A stretch of DNA of 64,000 bases from Gp1-AA145 sp963757135 (GCA_963757135.1 CAVWQE010000006.1:248001-312000), one strand, 5' to 3'; shown: positions 20,601 to 29,106, counted from the first letter of the stretch. A program made the numbers and translations. Notes: generated by a model not told the origin, from the letters alone.

Positions 20601-20926
20601 TCCCCGTGACACCGGGCCAGGTGCGCTACATCGCCAATAATCAAGGTAAGAATGGCAACATTGGGCGAAATGCAATCCTGCTGCCCGGACTGGAAAACTA
20701 TAATCTCTCCGTATTGAAGAACTTTAAGATACCGCTCGGTGAACGCGGAAGCCAGTTACAGTTCCGAGCGGACTTCTTGAATGCGTTTAATCACTTTAAT
20801 GCTGGCCAGAATAACATCGTGGGCTACGGCAACCTACTTTCTCCGGGCTTTGGGGTCCTCGGTCCGAAGAGCCTGACGCTTGATGGAGGCCGTTCAATCC
20901 AAATCTGGATGAAGTACAGCTTCTAA
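17609..20926 (+). CDS. TonB-dependent receptor, Oar-like with carboxypeptidase-regulatory domain
   Basis: 1105 residues. The signal peptide (MRLLKSFAGVIALALVSAVS) is followed by a CarboxypepD_reg-like beta domain (GVIAGSVTDTSGAVVVDATV to about residue 110), then a plug-like region (FSVNGLRPRSNNFLIDGFD, ITILQNAYAAEYGRGGGSVS) and a long beta barrel ending in an aromatic strand (IQIWMKYSF), the usual outer-membrane assembly signal. This architecture is greatly expanded in Acidobacteria. The substrate is unknown; related proteins take up glycans, peptides or siderophores. It stands alone, without an adjacent SusD or hydrolase. A strong terminator lies 110 bases downstream. Confidence 0.93.
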   Translation: MRLLKSFAGVIALALVSAVSSFSQTTLGVIAGSVTDTSGAVVVDATVAVQRADGGEVKVVKTGSGGDYRLESLTPGTYIVKVSADRFSTKELSNISVSASVTTPVNVRLSVGTATETVTVDASIPQVQTETGQLDAVIPTTQIRDLPIVGGNPYSLAVTLPGVSQPDQRDAFTNGAGFSVNGLRPRSNNFLIDGFDNNDFGIAGQALQPTNQEAVETITILQNAYAAEYGRGGGSVSNLVYKSGTNSFHGAVWEQYSGNALSATTAEEQASGLTSAPHQVNNLFGFTVGGPVVKNKLFFFGTSQWTRDIGAPNPQAATLTIPTANGIATLQSLLPNNNVQILLDSLGGLVAPTALNSTPIADEPGCTGCSVEFGQLTRTDSERGLSYEWTVRGDYTPTSTDSLFARFTNTYTSLSPDLFANLTALPTQDTVQHGPARNLGVMWAHTFSSSILNEFRFSAQTIAFHFDALPATLANPIAHVPGITFADSFGGGVTALGGFEQSTWPQGRQHQNYQFQDAVSITRGKHSLKVGVDLAVILVQDQIPFNSDGAAAFAAGGNCTVNGVLGSNNCTDLANYIDDFTGTNGSAGSISKQFGNPRISVPTNQQAYYFQDSWKLRPNFTLDYGVRYEYQPPDAENVLPFPAIDRANALPMPFQTRVEVKPYRNAWGPRLGFSYSPHFAESIFGVDKTVIRGGAGIFYDAFFTNISNNTASLSPNTLGGTTLGTTGRGVAQALESIAAIAPTADPLNTTEPVTDNLRNPRTYQWNLNVQRELPGKLIAQVAYVGTRGEGLFANEQLNPVDPNTGNRLNPNKGAIIVRGNRGDSIYHGLQTEVTRNVGNLSLRGAYTWSRSIDNSSEVFVTSGGASRWQNVMDPRSDRGPSVFNHTNVASFTWVYALPSPNARFLNQVFGGWETAGSIVLQSGAPENLYFGGFDQNGDGEGFNDRPSLGNPHAALNGSVACLNDPNCVSGVGFSDPGGLGLVDLEQLVFGNNGQGVILPVTPGQVRYIANNQGKNGNIGRNAILLPGLENYNLSVLKNFKIPLGERGSQLQFRADFLNAFNHFNAGQNNIVGYGNLLSPGFGVLGPKSLTLDGGRSIQIWMKYSF

Positions 20927-20931
20927 CCAAC

Positions 20932-20955
20932 ACAGGTCCTCGAAAGAGGGCCTGT
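20932..20955 (+). terminator. hairpin after the receptor gene
   Basis: ACAGGTCCTC and GAGGGCCTGT form a 10-bp stem (one T-G pair) around a GAAA tetraloop, six bases after the receptor stop. There is no U-tract directly after it, so it may stabilise the 3' end or slow the polymerase, not end transcription by itself. Confidence 0.6.
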
Positions 20956-21032
20956 ATTTGCAGGGGGCCCGACCGAAAGCCCCGATTTGATCGCAAAGAT
21001 CATCTTTTAACCTCACTGGAAGTGCCTCTGGT

Positions 21033-21063
21033 GCGCGGGGAGTAAAATCCCCGCGCTTTTTTT
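21033..21063 (+). terminator. rho-independent terminator
   Basis: A 9-bp G/C-rich stem (GCGCGGGGA with TCCCCGCGC, loop GTAAAA) is followed at once by seven T residues. It separates the receptor gene from the ligase gene and is the strongest intrinsic terminator in the window. Confidence 0.9.
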
Positions 21064-21106
21064 GCGCGCAACGAACTGGGTTATGCTGGCCAACAACGGT
21101 TAGAAT

Positions 21107-22201
21107 TTGGAAGTGGACCTTCCCGTTAGCCCTCCTATTCTGCCGATGCTCGCGAAGCGGGTTGACGAACTACCCCCCGAAGGAGAGTGGATATTTGAGC
21201 CCAAGTGGGACGGTTTTCGCGCACTTGTATTTCGTGACGGCGACGAGGTCCTGATTCAAAGCCGCGACGAGAAGCCGCTCAATAGATACTTCCCTGATCT
21301 GCTGGATCCGTTGCGCGCGGCATTGCCCGAGCGCTGTGTTCTGGATGGCGAGATAGTCATCGTCAGAAACAACGAACTCGATTTTGATGCGTTGCAGTTA
21401 CGCCTTCATCCTGCGGCGTCAAGGGTAAAACTTCTTTCTCAGCGGACTCCAGCTTCGGTGGTATTTTTCGACTTGCTGTGCAACGGCGATCGCGACCTGT
21501 GCGGCGAGGCGTTCGAAATCAGACGCCGCGAGTTGGAAACGACACTCTCATCTGCACCGCCACCCATCCATCTCACCCCCGCCACCCGCGACCGCGTCGT
21601 GGCAGAAGACTGGTTTCGCCGCTTTGAGGGCGCAGGGCTTGACGGCGTCATCGCGAAGCCGGTTTCCGGAACCTACGAGCCCAATAAGCGAGTCATGCTG
21701 AAAGTCAAGCACGAGCGCGATTGCGATTGCGTGGTTGCTGGATTTCGCTGGCATAAAAAAGGAGACCAGACGCTGGTCGGATCTCTCCTGCTCGGGTTAT
21801 TTGACGACTCGGGGTCGCTGCAACATGTGGGAGTTTGCGCAAGCTTCAGCAATGCGAAACGGCTTGAGTTGGCAGAACTTCTGAAACCATATCGGAAAGA
21901 GGCTCTCGCGGCTCATCCCTGGAAGGCTTGGGCGGAGGCTGATGCGGCTTTCGCTGATGGCCCCAAACGCATGCCAGGCGGCCAGAGCCGGTGGAGTCAG
22001 GGCAAAGACCTCTCATGGGAACCGCTGCGGCCCGAGCTAGTGGTCGAGGTTGCTTACGATCACATGCAAGGCAATCGCTTTCGCCACACGGCGCAATTTC
22101 GCAGATGGCGCACCGACAAGAAACCAACCGACTGCACTTATGCGCAACTTGAAGTAGTCCCTCCGCAAGAACTAGCCGCAATATTCCCGTCGGGACGCTA
22201 G
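21107..22201 (+). CDS. ATP-dependent DNA ligase (LigD-ligase / LigC type)
   Basis: 364 residues. The adenylation motif is EPKWDGFRALVF, with the Lys that carries AMP; LDGEIVIV, FDLLCNG, GLDGVIAKP and VMLKVKHERDCDCVV follow in the normal ligase order, and the C-terminal OB-fold region begins around residue 225. It seals nicks, most likely in end joining or base-excision repair. It has no polymerase or nuclease domain; the polymerase is the separate convergent gene, whose stop overlaps this one by four bases. The start is a TTG at 21107 or a GTG two codons later; neither has a clear ribosome binding site. Confidence 0.9.
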   Translation: MEVDLPVSPPILPMLAKRVDELPPEGEWIFEPKWDGFRALVFRDGDEVLIQSRDEKPLNRYFPDLLDPLRAALPERCVLDGEIVIVRNNELDFDALQLRLHPAASRVKLLSQRTPASVVFFDLLCNGDRDLCGEAFEIRRRELETTLSSAPPPIHLTPATRDRVVAEDWFRRFEGAGLDGVIAKPVSGTYEPNKRVMLKVKHERDCDCVVAGFRWHKKGDQTLVGSLLLGLFDDSGSLQHVGVCASFSNAKRLELAELLKPYRKEALAAHPWKAWAEADAAFADGPKRMPGGQSRWSQGKDLSWEPLRPELVVEVAYDHMQGNRFRHTAQFRRWRTDKKPTDCTYAQLEVVPPQELAAIFPSGR

Positions 22202-23529
22202 TCGCCTTGGGCCTTATTCTTTTTTCTACGCGTCTCGCTCTTGCTCCACTCCCGCCATTCGCGTGTGGGGTCGTCATCCGGATCAGGGGTTTCCTGTTGC
22301 GGTCTTTGATCTTCAGGTATGCGGTTCAGGTTGATACGAATGCGTGTCCAGGTTGATGATCTGCCACGCATGGAGTCGATGAGAAAATCCTTGGGCGCCA
22401 GATGCGCAGCGGCGTCGGCGTGCCTCGTCTTCCATCGTGCCAGGCCGGCGAGCGCAGCGTCTTTGTCCGGCGAGTTCGCGATCACGATCAGCGGCATTTT
22501 CAGGCGCGGCTTCTTCGCAACTGATTTCGCTCGCGAAGGCGCAACCCGCGGCGCTTCGGCGTCCGTTTTGCGAAAATGCGGAGGCCACGGCGCATCACCC
22601 AGACCTTCAGCCTCATCGCGAGCGGCGAGTTCTAGTAATGGTTCGAGTGAAGCGGGTGCGCCGTCTATGCCGGCGTGTGGATCACCGATCTCGGCAAAGC
22701 GCTTCGGCACCGTGAATATCGTGAATCCGGCCGGATCGCACTCCGGCACTTCGTCCCATCGCAGCGGCGTTGAGACTCGCGCATCGGGAATGGGGCGAAC
22801 TGAATACGCCGAACAAGTCGTCCGGTCTTTGGCATTCTGGTTGTAATCGAGAAACACCCCGTGCCGCTGTTCCTTCCACCACTTCGAAGTCGCAATCGTC
22901 GGCGCTCGCCGTTCTACAGCGCGTGACAATGCCACCGCCCCCCGGCGCACTTCAGTAAATGTCCAGCGCGGCTGAATACGCACGTTCACATGCATGCCGC
23001 GTGAGCCGCTCGTCTTCGGCCATCCCTGAAGCCCGACTTCGCCGAGGAACGCTTGCACTTCGAGTGCGACTCGGCAAACATCTGCCCAGGGAACGCCTGG
23101 AACAGGGTCGAGGTCGATGCGCAATTCATCCGGATGCTCAAGATCGCTGGAACGAACCGGATGAGGATGAAGCTCGATGCAACCAAGATTGACAATCCAT
23201 GCGAGTCCCGCGGCGTCATCGACGACTGTCTCTTCCGCAGTACGGCCGGATGGGAACGAGAGCGTCACAGTCCGCAACCAGCCAGGCCGCTGCTCGGGCG
23301 CACGCTTCTGATAAAAGGCCGGCGACTCGGCGCCATTCACGAAACGCTTCAGAACAATTGGACGATCCCGAATTCCTGCCAGCGCACCGGGCGCGACCGA
23401 GAGGTAATAACGAACGAGGTCAAGCTTCGAGATGCGCGCTTGCGCGGAAAAATACAGCTTATCGGGGTGAGTTATTCGGACTTCACGCCCCTCAATCGAC
23501 AACAACTCACTGGCTTCCGGCTTCGCCAC
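22198..23529 (-). CDS. LigD-type DNA polymerase/primase (NHEJ polymerase)
   Basis: 443 residues. ITHPDKLYFS near residue 20 is the usual start of the LigD polymerase domain. The catalytic DLDP (in ELRIDLDPVPGVPW), KTSGSRGMHVNVRI, VFLDYNQNAKDRT and SAYSVRPIPDARVSTPLRWDEV are archaeo-eukaryotic primase-type motifs. The domain ends near residue 290. Residues 310-443 are an extra basic, partly low-complexity tail (AKKPRLKMP, then PDKDAALAGLARWKTRHADA, then a D/E-R/K end) that I do not recognise. It would fill gaps at broken ends for the convergent ligase. No Ku gene is in the window. Confidence 0.9.
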   Translation of the reverse strand: MAKPEASELLSIEGREVRITHPDKLYFSAQARISKLDLVRYYLSVAPGALAGIRDRPIVLKRFVNGAESPAFYQKRAPEQRPGWLRTVTLSFPSGRTAEETVVDDAAGLAWIVNLGCIELHPHPVRSSDLEHPDELRIDLDPVPGVPWADVCRVALEVQAFLGEVGLQGWPKTSGSRGMHVNVRIQPRWTFTEVRRGAVALSRAVERRAPTIATSKWWKEQRHGVFLDYNQNAKDRTTCSAYSVRPIPDARVSTPLRWDEVPECDPAGFTIFTVPKRFAEIGDPHAGIDGAPASLEPLLELAARDEAEGLGDAPWPPHFRKTDAEAPRVAPSRAKSVAKKPRLKMPLIVIANSPDKDAALAGLARWKTRHADAAAHLAPKDFLIDSMRGRSSTWTRIRINLNRIPEDQRPQQETPDPDDDPTREWREWSKSETRRKKNKAQGD

Positions 23530-23583
23530 CGAAATAGGCTACCATCCTACTGAGAACCCGATTCGGTGAACGCGGGAGGCCGA

Positions 23584-24489
23584 GTGCCTGGTTTTGGAGC
23601 CGAACAGTTGAAGATCTATCTGATCGACGGAACCTACGAACTGTTCCGCCACTATTACGCTCTCCCGTCCGCGCGCGACGCCAAGGGCCGGGAAGTCGCC
23701 GCCGTTCGCGGAGTGCTGGCGTCTGTGCTGGGCATGATTAAAGAGGGCGCGACGCACGTTGCGGTGGCTAATGACCACATCGTGGAATCATTCCGCAATG
23801 ACCTGTGGGCTGACTACAAGACGAGCGACGGAGTCGAGCCCGATTTGCTCGCACAATTCCCGCTGCTGGAGGAGGTCTTGTCTGCCGCGGGTATTGTCGT
23901 GTGGCCCATGGTCGAATTCGAGGCCGATGATGCGTTGGCGGCCGCAGCCGCCGCAGCATCATTCAATGCGCAAGTCGAACAAGTAGTGATTTGCACGCCT
24001 GACAAAGATCTCGCGCAATGTGTACGTGGCGAGCGCGTGGTCCAACTGAACCGGCGCACCCGCGTCATCATCGACGAAAGTGGAGTAATCGAAAAGTTCG
24101 GCGTCCCGCCCGCATCGATTCCAGATTATCTGGCACTCGTCGGCGACTCGGCGGACGGATATCCGGGCCTGGCAGGCTGGGGCGCAAAATCATCCGCCGC
24201 TGTTCTAGCCAAGTTTGGACATCTCGAGTCCATTCCAAAAGAGAGCCGCGAGTGGGGTGTGAAGGTCACCAGCGCGAGTACGCTTGCAGAAACTCTTCGC
24301 CGTGACTGGAACAAGGCAGTCCTTTTCCGTCAGCTCGCCACACTCCGAACCGATATCAAACTCTTTGACGATGTGCAGGAATTGCGTTGGGCAGGACCGA
24401 CTCCGGCGTATGATGCGATTGCGGCCCAGCTGGACGCGGCGATTACCCAACCTCGTTCCGATGCGAGCAAAGCCGCGAAGCAACGCTGA
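23584..24489 (+). CDS. 5'-3' exonuclease (PIN/FEN-like, Pol I N-terminal type)
   Basis: About 301 residues. IYLIDGTYELFRHYYALP, VANDHIVESFRNDLWADYK, EFEADDALAAAA, VICTPDKDLAQCV and LVGDSADGYPGLAGWGAKSS match the stand-alone relatives of the DNA polymerase I 5'-nuclease domain, with the expected acidic metal ligands and a helix-hairpin-helix (GYPGLAGWGAKS). It removes 5' flaps or RNA primers. The frame is open from a GTG at 23566, but a second GTG at 23584 has GGGAGG four bases upstream. It is divergent from the LigD-type polymerase gene by about 55 bases, which suggests a joint role in repair. Confidence 0.88.
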   Translation: MPGFGAEQLKIYLIDGTYELFRHYYALPSARDAKGREVAAVRGVLASVLGMIKEGATHVAVANDHIVESFRNDLWADYKTSDGVEPDLLAQFPLLEEVLSAAGIVVWPMVEFEADDALAAAAAAASFNAQVEQVVICTPDKDLAQCVRGERVVQLNRRTRVIIDESGVIEKFGVPPASIPDYLALVGDSADGYPGLAGWGAKSSAAVLAKFGHLESIPKESREWGVKVTSASTLAETLRRDWNKAVLFRQLATLRTDIKLFDDVQELRWAGPTPAYDAIAAQLDAAITQPRSDASKAAKQR

Positions 24490-24514
24490 ACGCGCAGCAG
24501 GTGTGTGAATCGGA

Positions 24515-25450
24515 CTACTCCTTCGGCTTGGGCTTCGGCGGAATCTCCGCGTAACCCGGAGCGACCTGGCTCAAGTTGTGGTCGAGAGAGGCTTTTACAT
24601 CGCCGATGGCCCAGCGAGTTCCGCCGCCAAGAAGATTCAAGAAGAATGGTTCAGACCAGTTCTCCGGTCGGTCGCCGATCGCGCAGTAAAACACCCGCCC
24701 CTTCCCTTCCATTCTCGCCCACGTCATCGGATAAGGCGCGCGCTGATACGGTTCGCCGGTCATTCCCTTCGTGTCGAGCGTGACGATCACATGCAGATCG
24801 GTGCGAAAATCCTTTAGCGAATACCATTCTTCGTTGAAACTGACGGGGGAAGAAACGCCCTCGATGCCGGGAAATTTAGGATCATTGATGACAAGATTCG
24901 TGGTCTGCAGTCGCGGCGTGCTGCCGTGCGTGATGAACTCCGCACCCAACATGCGCAGATAAGGATCGGATTTCTCCCCGTGCGCAACGTAGCGGTTGGA
25001 GTTGTCCTCGGGATCGGGCTTCGTGTGGAAGGTATCGGCTGCCGCATGAACTCCGACGAACCCCATTCCTCCGCGGATCGCGGCGAGAAACGCCTGCTTA
25101 CCCTGCACCGACATCGGCGGGTTCTTGTCCGTTCCCTCGGTGGTCAAGTCTCCCGTGGTGAAGAAGAGCAAGGCTGCGTGCTTGCGAAAATCCGGCGAGT
25201 CGAAAATCCGGCCGTCTTTTGTAGCAATAACATCGAACCCGTACTTGTTTCCCATCGATCTGACCGCCTGCTCCACAATGCTGGGATTGCCGTCCTTGGT
25301 TTTCACCACGTCGTGCTCAAAGCCCGAAGACTTAGTGAAAACGAGCACCGATTTCTTGCCGGCTGCGCGCATGCTTAGGGGAAGGCTAAGGGCAGTTCCG
25401 GCTACGGTTGCGGTGTGCACGAATTCGCGGCGAGTAAAATTCTTTTTCAT
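24515..25450 (-). CDS. ThuA domain protein with Tat signal
   Basis: 311 residues. A twin-arginine leader (TRREFVHTATVAGTALSLPL) is followed by a ThuA-like domain: SVLVFTKSSGFEHDVV, LLFFTTGDLTT, GGMGFVGVHAAADTF, EWYSLKDFR and PMTWARMEGKGRVFYCAIG. ThuA-like proteins have a glutamine-amidotransferase-like fold. In Sinorhizobium, ThuA and ThuB are linked to 3-keto-disaccharide formation from trehalose. It is the last gene of a minus-strand run with a GMC oxidoreductase and its small subunit, which fits a role on 3-keto-glycosides in the periplasm. The exact reaction is not known. Confidence 0.88.
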   Translation of the reverse strand: MKKNFTRREFVHTATVAGTALSLPLSMRAAGKKSVLVFTKSSGFEHDVVKTKDGNPSIVEQAVRSMGNKYGFDVIATKDGRIFDSPDFRKHAALLFFTTGDLTTEGTDKNPPMSVQGKQAFLAAIRGGMGFVGVHAAADTFHTKPDPEDNSNRYVAHGEKSDPYLRMLGAEFITHGSTPRLQTTNLVINDPKFPGIEGVSSPVSFNEEWYSLKDFRTDLHVIVTLDTKGMTGEPYQRAPYPMTWARMEGKGRVFYCAIGDRPENWSEPFFLNLLGGGTRWAIGDVKASLDHNLSQVAPGYAEIPPKPKPKE

Positions 25451-25470
25451 AGTGTTTTTTGAAACCTGTG

Positions 25471-27153
25471 TTAAACCTCGTTGCGTTTAAAACGTTCGAC
25501 GAGATGGTCGCAAGCCCGCACCGTAATCGCCATCATGGTTAGAGTGGGATTCTGACAAGCCGACGACACGAAGCAAGAGCCATCCGTGACCAATAAGTTA
25601 GAGACGTCATGCGATTGGCAGAACGCGTCGAGGACTGACTTCTTGGAATCATCACCCATGCGCGCTGTGCCCACTTCGTGGATCGCCATGCCCGGCATCT
25701 CGGTTCCCGTCGTTAGGCGGATGTTCTTTGCTCCCGCAGCCTCGAGCATTTCCGCAGCGGTCACTCCGGCGTCGCGCATGAGAGCAGCTTCATTCTTGCC
25801 GTGTGCCATGCTGATCCGCAAGGCGGGAATGCCCCACGCATCCTTAAGATTACCGTCAATCTCACAGAAATTATCGAACCTCGCTAGAGACTCGCCGAAA
25901 GCGCCGAGGGAAACCCCGTAGGTGCCAATCTTAACTGCTTTTTTGTAATCCGCACCGATTCCTGGAGCATCCATATTGAACTCGGGCATCGAGCCGCCCT
26001 GAAAACCGTAACCGCGAAGGAAATGCGGATGCTTGCCCTCTTTCGGCGTGTTGCGAAAGCGAACCAGGTAGACTCCATTCGGACGGTGCGGCGGATTCGC
26101 GCTTGGTGGAGTATTCAAATCTTCGAACGTCCCGCTCGCGCCGCCACCAACTACGTGATCCATCAAATAATGTCCGAGCAATCCGCTCGAATTGCTCAAA
26201 CCGTTCGGATATTCGCGGGTCGAAGAGTTCATAAGAATACGAGTGGACTCAAGCGCCTGCGCACATAACACAACAGTCTTCGCGCGGACTTGTTTGGTTT
26301 CTCTAGTCGTGCGATGGATAAATGTGACGCCCCGCGCCTTGTTCGCGCTGGCATCCATATCAACATGTCTGACAATCGCGTCGGTAATCAGCGTGCAATT
26401 GCCGGTCTTCAGCGCATCTTTTACGGTGGTGAACGGGCTGCTGAAATATGAGTACGTCATGCACCCGCGTTCGCATGGGCCGCAGTAATGACAGGGCGCG
26501 CGACCGTTATGCGGCTGAGTTACGATCGCGGTTCGACCGATAGTGAGCGTGCGGCCAAAGTTTTTTTGAACGCTATCGCGCAGTCGCATCTCTCCACAAC
26601 TCATCTTCATGGCGGGAAGAAACTGGCCATTGGGCAGCATTTCATTCTTCTCTGCGGCGCCGCTTATGCCCACGTAGCTCTCCACGATGTCGTAAAAAGG
26701 CGCCAGATCCGCATAAGAAAATGGCCAGTCAACATCGTATCCGTCGCGGCTGGCGGCTTTGAAATCAACATCGCTCAACCGATAGCTTTGCCTGCCCCAC
26801 ACCAGCGAGCGACCACCCAACACACGCAGCCGCTGCCACGTAAACGGCCGGTCCGCCGGCGTGCTGTAGGGATTCTCCAAATCATTTACGAACCATTCGT
26901 AGTTGTATTCCATGCAGGCGTAACACTGCCGCTGAATGGGACGCGTGCGCATCACCTCGGGCGAGTGATTGCGATATTTCAATTGGAACGACGGCAGGTG
27001 CTCGGTAAATTCTCGAGCCGTTACGGCGCGTCCGGCTTCGAGCAAGGCGACCTTCAACCCGGCTTCTGATAGCCGCTTGGCGGCCCAGCCGCCGGTCGCG
27101 CCGGAGCCGACCACAATCGCGTCATAGGTTTGTTGTAGGGGATCTTGTGACAT
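25471..27153 (-). CDS. GMC family oxidoreductase with Cys cluster
   Basis: 560 residues. The FAD motif VVGSGATGGWAAKRL is at residues 14-28. The catalytic His and Asn pair typical of GMC enzymes is near the end (IHEVGTARMG and CQNPTLTMMAITV). Residues 221-231 hold four cysteines spaced C-x2-C-x2-C-x3-C (PCHYCGPCERGC), which suggests an iron-sulfur cluster. The gene follows, with five bases between, a gluconate-2-dehydrogenase-subunit-3-like gene, as in membrane glucoside 3-dehydrogenase complexes. It probably oxidises a sugar hydroxyl and passes electrons to a quinone or cytochrome. The start at 27153 is chosen because residues encoded upstream do not match the family. Confidence 0.93.
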   Translation of the reverse strand: MSQDPLQQTYDAIVVGSGATGGWAAKRLSEAGLKVALLEAGRAVTAREFTEHLPSFQLKYRNHSPEVMRTRPIQRQCYACMEYNYEWFVNDLENPYSTPADRPFTWQRLRVLGGRSLVWGRQSYRLSDVDFKAASRDGYDVDWPFSYADLAPFYDIVESYVGISGAAEKNEMLPNGQFLPAMKMSCGEMRLRDSVQKNFGRTLTIGRTAIVTQPHNGRAPCHYCGPCERGCMTYSYFSSPFTTVKDALKTGNCTLITDAIVRHVDMDASANKARGVTFIHRTTRETKQVRAKTVVLCAQALESTRILMNSSTREYPNGLSNSSGLLGHYLMDHVVGGGASGTFEDLNTPPSANPPHRPNGVYLVRFRNTPKEGKHPHFLRGYGFQGGSMPEFNMDAPGIGADYKKAVKIGTYGVSLGAFGESLARFDNFCEIDGNLKDAWGIPALRISMAHGKNEAALMRDAGVTAAEMLEAAGAKNIRLTTGTEMPGMAIHEVGTARMGDDSKKSVLDAFCQSHDVSNLLVTDGSCFVSSACQNPTLTMMAITVRACDHLVERFKRNEV

Positions 27154-27158
27154 GAAGT

Positions 27159-27848
27159 CTATGTGTGGGTCGGACTTTGGTGCTCGCAACCTTGATAAGG
27201 GCCGTGCGTGATCTCGCCATCCCATCCGAGTTCTTTCTGGCCGATTTCTGAGCCGTAATATGCAGCGGCGATCAGCGCCTTCAATCTATGAAAATGCTTC
27301 TGCGCCAGGTCAGCAGGCTGCGTGTGCGGATCGTTTCGTTCCGTCCAATGACTGGATTGTTGAGGGTAAGCCCACGCGGTCAATAGCCAAATCTGGTCCT
27401 CGCGTGAAAGATCACCGAAATCTTTTCCGAACTCTGTCTGACTCTCACTGTCAATAGACTTCAAAGCTGCGACGAATTCCTGTTGGAATTCGGAAGGCTG
27501 TACCGAGACGAGAAGATCAAGATAGCGATTCACCAACGCAGCTTTCGCGCCGGGAGTCTCAGTCGCGGGAATGATGACGTCGCTCAACACAATCAGAGTT
27601 TCGTTCAGATGATCATTGAGAAAGGCAGGTTTCCAATTGGGACCGTTGAGGAACGCAGCCCCGTCTTCTCCACGCGCCGCAGGGGTGAGTCCTGATTCGA
27701 TCGCCTGCGCCAGCGAGAACGACGGTCCCAAAGCAGATGCCGCGGCGGCGAGCAGTGCCGCGCGAATCATATCTCGCCTGTTGAGGTCTGCGGGCAATCG
27801 CCGAGGTATTTCGATTGGCGGGATGACTTCGCGTTCCGAAATTGCCAT
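27159..27848 (-). CDS. gluconate 2-dehydrogenase subunit 3 family protein
   Basis: 229 residues. A Tat-like segment (NRRDMIRAALLAAAASALG) is near residue 25, and the domain shows LNETLIVLSDVIIPATETPG, VNRYLDLLVSVQPSEFQQE and FHRLKALIAAAYYGSEIGQKELGWDG, typical of the small subunit of membrane-bound sugar dehydrogenases. It is thought to carry its folded catalytic partner through the Tat pathway. It lies directly before the GMC gene. An in-frame ATG at 27884 would add 12 residues; no clear ribosome binding site decides the start. Confidence 0.9.
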   Translation of the reverse strand: MAISEREVIPPIEIPRRLPADLNRRDMIRAALLAAAASALGPSFSLAQAIESGLTPAARGEDGAAFLNGPNWKPAFLNDHLNETLIVLSDVIIPATETPGAKAALVNRYLDLLVSVQPSEFQQEFVAALKSIDSESQTEFGKDFGDLSREDQIWLLTAWAYPQQSSHWTERNDPHTQPADLAQKHFHRLKALIAAAYYGSEIGQKELGWDGEITHGPYQGCEHQSPTHT

Positions 27849-27933
27849 TGGCGGAATAATAGCTGCTCGGTACGGGTTCCTCAACCAACAAACCCTAATA
27901 AGTTGTTCGATTGTCTGTTGAGCGAATTACCGT

Positions 27934-29106
27934 CTATTCGCGGACCGCAGTCCACGCCGATCCGCTGCGTGACGACTTCAGCACCGCGTTGATGAATCGC
28001 ACGCCTTCGACTCCATCCGCGACGCTCGGCACGAGCAGCGAGTCCGGGTTCGGCGCGCGCTTTTCGCGTCTAGCGGCAATCTGTTCAGCGAGGTCGGTAT
28101 AGAGTTGCGCGAACGCCTCCAGATATCCTTCTGGATGCCCGCTGGGTATTCGCGTGGCATGCGTTGCTGCCTTACCGGCTCCGGCACTGCCGCGCCGAAG
28201 TGTTCGCCGCGTTTCTCCTAGCGGAGTGAAGCCGAGTTCGTTGGGATCTTCCTGCCGCCATTCAATGCCGGCTTTTTCGCCGTACACTCGAAGCCGAAGA
28301 TTGTTCTCATTTCCGGCCGCCACCTGGCTCGCCCAAAGCGCGCCTTTTGCGCCTTGGGAAAATCGCAGCATCACCTGAACATTGTCATCAAGACGCCTGC
28401 CCGGCACGAACGTGGTCACATCTGCTGCCAGTTGCTCGCACTGTAAGCCCGTAACAAAGCCGGCAAGATTGTATGCATGCGTGCCGATGTCACCGAGCGA
28501 TCCGCCCGGCCCGCTACGTGCCGGGTCGGTGCGCCATTCTGCCTGTTTTTGCCCCGTTTTTTCCAGCGGAGTAGCGAGCCAATCCTGTGCATACTCAACC
28601 TGGACGAGTCTCAATGGCCCGAGTTCACCAGCACGCACCATCTCTCTTGCCTGCCGCACCATCGGATGTCCGGTGTAGTTATGCGTCAATCCAAACACCA
28701 GCCCGGTTCGCTGCACAATAGCGGCAAGATCAAGCGCATCTTCAATCGTCGTGGTTAATGGTTTGTCGCAGATCACATCGATGCCGGCTTCGAGAAATGC
28801 CTTGGCGGGCGCGTGATGCAGATGGTTCGGCGTGACAATCGAAACCGCTTCAATGCCATCCGGCCGCTTCGCTTCAGCCGCTGCCATCTCCGCAAAGCTG
28901 CCGTAACCACGTGGAATGTTCAGATCTTTGGCAGCATCCAAACTTCTTGCGGGATCTGAAGTCAAAACGGCGGCAACTAATTCGTACCGGTCATCGAGCC
29001 GTGCGGCTATGCGGTGGACTGCGCCGATAAATCCACCTGGACCGCCTCCAACCATGCCGAGGCGAAGCCGGCGATTCTTGCTCTGACTGGAAGACTCAAT
29101 GGGCAT
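27934..29106 (-). CDS. Gfo/Idh/MocA family oxidoreductase
   Basis: 390 residues. The Rossmann motif GMVGGGPGGFIGAVH lies near the N terminus, followed by VSIVTPNHLHHAPAKAFLEA and the substrate-domain CDKPLTTTIEDA, where the Lys is the usual catalytic residue. The family uses NAD(P) on sugars and cyclitols, often at C3. No signal peptide is visible, so it is cytoplasmic. It follows the TIM-barrel gene by 15 bases and precedes the small dehydrogenase subunit by about 85 bases. In this setting a role in reducing or oxidising a 3-keto sugar is likely. Confidence 0.93.
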   Translation of the reverse strand: MPIESSSQSKNRRLRLGMVGGGPGGFIGAVHRIAARLDDRYELVAAVLTSDPARSLDAAKDLNIPRGYGSFAEMAAAEAKRPDGIEAVSIVTPNHLHHAPAKAFLEAGIDVICDKPLTTTIEDALDLAAIVQRTGLVFGLTHNYTGHPMVRQAREMVRAGELGPLRLVQVEYAQDWLATPLEKTGQKQAEWRTDPARSGPGGSLGDIGTHAYNLAGFVTGLQCEQLAADVTTFVPGRRLDDNVQVMLRFSQGAKGALWASQVAAGNENNLRLRVYGEKAGIEWRQEDPNELGFTPLGETRRTLRRGSAGAGKAATHATRIPSGHPEGYLEAFAQLYTDLAEQIAARREKRAPNPDSLLVPSVADGVEGVRFINAVLKSSRSGSAWTAVRE

